33,463 nucleotides of DNA. Source: Actinomycetes bacterium (lineage in GTDB: Bacteria > Actinomycetota > Acidimicrobiia > Acidimicrobiales > RAAP-2). Shown piece after piece: positions 33,338-33,463 of this stretch (position 1 is the stretch's first letter; each line of letters begins with the position of its first letter). A model generated the notes under the pieces. The model ran no database searches. It was not told where the DNA came from and saw nothing but the letters and a program-made list of their open reading frames with translations. The position numbers and the translations under genes are program-made. The stretch spans positions 1-33,463 of the forward strand of contig JAJYYG010000128.1 in assembly GCA_021801235.1 (NCBI GenBank), given 5' to 3'.

Positions 33338-33361
33338 CGTGTCCTGCCGCGTGTCCTGCCA
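33338..33361. repeat. 12-bp direct repeat between convergent genes
   Basis: Two adjacent copies of CGTGTCCTGCC(G/A) lie in the 85-bp gap between the four-cysteine gene and the partial gene at the window edge; GGTCGGTCCCGCC is also repeated around them. Confidence 0.75.
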
Positions 33362-33397
33362 TCGGTCCCGCCGTCCGGCACGGTCGGCGCCGACCGG

Positions 33398-33463
33398 TCA
33401 ACGGACCCGGGTGGCGACGAGGGTGTAGGTCAGCGGGAGCCGCGGTGCGCCGGGCGGTGCCGA
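33398..33463 (-). CDS. 3' end of an unidentified gene, cut by window edge
   Basis: The last 21 codons and TGA of a minus-strand gene, ending LPLTYTLVATRVR. The final strand resembles the end of class I SAM-dependent methyltransferases (a YTLVA-type last strand), but the piece is too short to assign. Confidence 0.4.
   Translation of the reverse strand, partial: SAPPGAPRLPLTYTLVATRVR

Noticed and set aside
1-33463. CRISPR array
   Set aside because: All repeats are directly adjacent, short and without unique spacers, and no cas gene is present.

Overview
The window reads as chromosomal DNA of a very high-G+C actinobacterium. Coding is dense on both strands, starts are often GTG or TTG, and many junctions are 4-nt ATGA/GTGA overlaps. 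The gene set (tandem WS/DGAT wax-ester/triacylglycerol synthases, monomeric NADP isocitrate dehydrogenase, DUF2510 and DUF222-HNH proteins, a PBP2 with a Thr-rich tail) would fit the Acidimicrobiia; that placement is an inference from gene content only. No phage, insertion sequence, integrase or CRISPR array is visible.

Layout. 1-128 is an 8-bp tandem array, followed by a NERD-domain protein (minus strand) that is divergent from an AidB-like acyl-CoA dehydrogenase (plus). 2925-7054 (minus) is a tight unit: zinc-ribbon thioredoxin, small membrane protein and two WS/DGAT acyltransferases. 7353-13802 (plus) is a pyruvate:ferredoxin oxidoreductase operon (gamma, alpha, beta) that continues into a GltD-like flavoprotein fused to a ferredoxin domain and then an MFS exporter. 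Converging on it is a 955-aa protein that fuses a GNAT acetyltransferase to an NDP-forming acyl-CoA synthetase (13946-16813). Next come PBP2 (17312-19513), a DUF2510 membrane protein (19789-21114), monomeric isocitrate dehydrogenase (21567-23789, minus), tRNA-Ser(TGA) (24181-24265, minus) and prephenate dehydratase (24566-25576, minus). Divergent from pheA are larB and larC, for nickel-pincer nucleotide synthesis. The right end holds a DUF222-HNH protein, an NAD(P)H-quinone reductase of the LpdA type, an FKBP lipoprotein, a Nudix-GNAT pair, a 59-aa four-cysteine protein and the 3' end of an unidentified gene.

How the genes relate. The POR operon would interconvert pyruvate and acetyl-CoA, with its electrons probably passing to or from NAD(P)H through the fused GltD-ferredoxin protein. 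The NDP-forming acyl-CoA synthetase and isocitrate dehydrogenase work on neighbouring parts of central carbon metabolism, and the WS/DGAT pair would store acyl-CoA as neutral lipid. These links are inferences from family function.

The most striking unexplained feature is a dense set of short tandem repeats. Inside genes the units are always a multiple of 3 bp (12, 15, 18, 24, 36) and fall in linkers or termini. Between genes units of 8, 9, 10, 11, 12, 14, 16, 17 and 18 bp occur, and five of six convergent gene junctions carry such an array.
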